From: an uncultured Chelatococcus sp.
Lineage (GTDB): Bacteria; Pseudomonadota; Alphaproteobacteria; Rhizobiales; Beijerinckiaceae
DNA: 64,000 nucleotides
Assembly: GCA_937863995.1 (NCBI GenBank)
Contig: CALMIK010000038.1
Location: 1-64,000 of the forward strand
Direction of reading: 5' to 3'
Position numbers and translations under genes: made by a program. Numbering within the stretch: position 1 is the stretch's first letter; each line of letters begins with the position of its first letter. Of this stretch, positions 62,071 to 64,000 are shown piece by piece. The notes under the pieces were generated by a model, which worked only from the letters and a program-made list of their open reading frames with translations, ran no database searches and had not been told where the DNA came from.

Positions 62071-64000
62071 AGCCTACCCCCTCCGACACCCTGCAAATAC
62101 CTGAAAATCAAGCAAAAATCGCCTTGAAACCTGCGCAACGCGGGTGAGACCATGTTGCCAAAAATGGCGCTTGGGATATGCGATTCCGACATTTGACTGT
62201 CGTGGGTGTGTATGAAGAGTGTATGGGATCACCCCGTCGACGGCATGCCCCGCGCCCGATTCGTCGACCCTCCGGAGGCCGGGCCATGCCCTTCGAGACC
62301 GTGAAATTTAACGTCGCGTCCCTACGCCGTGCCATCGACGAGGCGACGGCCGGACAGCGCACGTCGGCGCAGCCGCTGGTCCTTCGCGATCCGGCTCTCG
62401 TCGGCCTGACGATCCGTGTTCAAGGGAAGAGGGCGTCATTCTACCTGAAGTACGGGAAGATCGTAAAGAAGTTGGGTGACCTCGGGAACCCGAGGACAGC
62501 CGAGGGTTCCCGGGAGCCTGGACTGATCTACGCCGTGGACGTCGCGAAAGACCTGGCCGACACGGTCAGGCGGATGCTCGACGATGGAACCGATCCATCG
62601 GATTACCTGAAAGCGCGCTCGCTCGGCGCCACGCACGACGAGGCGCTCGGCAAGGCCGCGTCGATCCTGGCTGCGTCGGAAGGCGCATGGACCTGGGAAG
62701 AACTCGTCCGCCGGTTTGTCGCCGACAAGATTTCCAAGCCCACGATCACCTCCAGGGGGAAAGTCAGGGCGCCGTCGAGGGGGTCGATCCGCGACGTGAA
62801 GGCTGCCCTGGAGCACCCTGATCTGGATCACCTGAAGCCCCTGCTCCTGCGAGACCTCCGCCGGGATCACATCGAAAGGATCCGCGACCGGTGGAATTCC
62901 GATGGCAGGGAGAGTGCTCAGCGGAAACTGTGCGCGTACACGAAGAGCGCGCTGACGTGGGCGCGGACCATCTACGACAACGCCGGATTGAGCCACGTAC
63001 CCCCATGGTGGGTTGACCTGAGGCATGTCAAACACGCCACGAAGGCGCAGGTCGCCGAGGCAAACGGCGAGGTCATCGCAGCGCCGCTGACGGCGCGTCA
63101 GGTCGCTGTCCTCCTTTTTACAGCCGAAAGATATCGCGTGGCGCCAGGGAGGCAGATCGCATCGCGGACGTCAGAGACTGCGCTAGCCGCGCTCTGGTGG
63201 GTGACACTGGCGGCACAGCGCACACATGCGGCATATTCCGTCGAGACGTCTCGGATATACGACGCAACGGGTGATGCCGATGCCGGATGGTACGAGGTGG
63301 TTTTTCTCCCAAATCAACTGAAAAGCCGCCGCTGGCACGCGCTGCCGATCCCGCGTGAGGTCTACCGCAGGACCATCGCCAGGGCGCTGGCGGACCCAAA
63401 GCGGAGAAAGGAAAGCCGCTACGCGTTTTCCTCGATCCGGCCAAGGGATGGTATGGACTCTCCAGTGTCCGATAATATCGTCAACTCCATCCTAAATCGT
63501 TTACGAGGAAAAGATGGCATTGGGGATATCGACCTTTTGAAGGCGTCTGGCCTGCCGCACTTCACGCTGCACGAACTGCGAGACTCGCTGACGACTTTCT
63601 TGTCGGCCGACCCACACATCCCGGCTTCGGCCGCCTCGGCGATCCTAGACCATGCATCGGATTCAGGTATCGAACCGACGTCGCGGGAAGCGGCCGTCAC
63701 GCGTGAGCACTATAATAAGAGCCATCGTATGCGACTAAAATTCCTCGGACTTTCGGAATGGTCGAATGCCGTCCTGAAGGAGTACGCTGCACTCGTCCTC
63801 GATGAGCGCAGGCGCCTGGGGTTGTGGTCGCCGCTCGGCCGCGACCTCGTGACCAGGCAGAACATCGCCAGGATCAAACCCGATGACGAGTGGCTCCTCG
63901 GGCGCCACCTGCCGGTCCTGCCGGGCGATGAGGTCGCGCCGCCGACGTCGGGCGGCATCCGGTCGCTGAATCTGGCGCAGGAACCCGAGGTTGGGTGACG
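62040..64000 (+). mobile_element. Left end of a tRNA-Gln-associated genomic island (partial)
   Basis: A complete tyrosine-recombinase gene lies 215 bases behind the tRNA-Gln and reads away from it, the usual layout of integrative elements. The attachment core is probably within the 3' part of the tRNA (around 62045-62070). The direct repeat that would mark the far end is outside the window. Cargo genes are not visible. Confidence 0.6.
62286..63998 (+). CDS. Tyrosine recombinase/phage-type integrase
   Basis: Site-specific recombinase of 570 residues. The catalytic set can be read: Arg in AAQRTHAAY, Lys in LKSRRWHALPI, His-x-x-Arg in HFTLHELRDSL, His in SAILDHASDSG and Tyr in TREHYNKSH. The N-terminal 130 residues resemble the arm-binding part of island integrases (LRDPALVGLTIRVQGKRAS). 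ATG 62286 has GGAGG seven bases upstream; a longer reading to 62178 is less supported. Lower GC in places and many rarer codons compared with the genes before the tRNA fit an acquired element. Confidence 0.9.
   Translation: MPFETVKFNVASLRRAIDEATAGQRTSAQPLVLRDPALVGLTIRVQGKRASFYLKYGKIVKKLGDLGNPRTAEGSREPGLIYAVDVAKDLADTVRRMLDDGTDPSDYLKARSLGATHDEALGKAASILAASEGAWTWEELVRRFVADKISKPTITSRGKVRAPSRGSIRDVKAALEHPDLDHLKPLLLRDLRRDHIERIRDRWNSDGRESAQRKLCAYTKSALTWARTIYDNAGLSHVPPWWVDLRHVKHATKAQVAEANGEVIAAPLTARQVAVLLFTAERYRVAPGRQIASRTSETALAALWWVTLAAQRTHAAYSVETSRIYDATGDADAGWYEVVFLPNQLKSRRWHALPIPREVYRRTIARALADPKRRKESRYAFSSIRPRDGMDSPVSDNIVNSILNRLRGKDGIGDIDLLKASGLPHFTLHELRDSLTTFLSADPHIPASAASAILDHASDSGIEPTSREAAVTREHYNKSHRMRLKFLGLSEWSNAVLKEYAALVLDERRRLGLWSPLGRDLVTRQNIARIKPDDEWLLGRHLPVLPGDEVAPPTSGGIRSLNLAQEPEVG

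Noticed and set aside
1..64000. CRISPR arrays, rRNA genes and insertion sequences
   Set aside because: No regularly spaced repeats, no rRNA sequence and no transposase were seen on either strand.

Overview
The window comes from a GC-rich alphaproteobacterium of the Hyphomicrobiales (Rhizobiales). The evidence is the rhizobial flagellar gene order (flgE-flgK-flgL-flaF-flbT-flgD-fliQ-flhA-fliR on one arm, motA-fliM-fliN-fliG-flhB...flgB-flgC-fliE-flgG-flgA-flgI-motE-flgH-fliL-fliP on the other), the alphaproteobacterial regulators FlbT and FlaF, DUF1217 and MotE proteins, and a serC-type leader hairpin. A Chelatococcus-like genus is possible, but the sequence alone does not settle it.

Layout. 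1-14.3 kb: a methyl-accepting chemotaxis protein, a DUF4344 metallopeptidase, a membrane-anchored unknown protein, purA, serA, serC with a structured leader, and an SGNH/MBOAT pair likely to O-acetylate a glycan. 12.0-17.6 kb: the chemotaxis operon cheA-cheW-cheB-cheR, tightly coupled by ATGA overlaps; its CheA is a hybrid kinase with two CheW-like domains and a receiver, and there is no separate cheY. 17.8-45.4 kb: one large flagellar locus of two divergent arms meeting in an empty 0.48-kb region around 33 kb. It encodes the export gate, ATPase, switch, rod, rings, hook, hook-filament junctions, the MotA stator and FlbT/FlaF. fliF, fliH, fliK, motB/motC, flagellins and master regulators are not in the window.

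45.5-57.2 kb: a phytase-like esterase, then a seven-gene minus-strand unit coding for a nitrate/sulfonate/taurine-type ABC importer (permease, ATPase, Tat-exported binding protein, second permease) running without a break into two CopC-like proteins and a CopD-like membrane protein. Divergent from it are an SfnB/DszC-like flavoprotein, an NtaA/SnaA/DszA-like monooxygenase and a ThiF/MoeB-type enzyme. The physical coupling of an organic-anion-type ABC importer to CopC/CopC/CopD is the most unusual arrangement here.

57.2-64 kb: an NlpC/P60 hydrolase and an M17 aminopeptidase, a dispersed 106-bp two-hairpin repeat (second copy at the left end of the window), a small unknown protein, a small lipoprotein, cobT, a tRNA-Gln(UUG), and directly behind the tRNA a tyrosine-recombinase integrase. 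The integrase probably marks the left edge of a genomic island that continues past the right end of the window.
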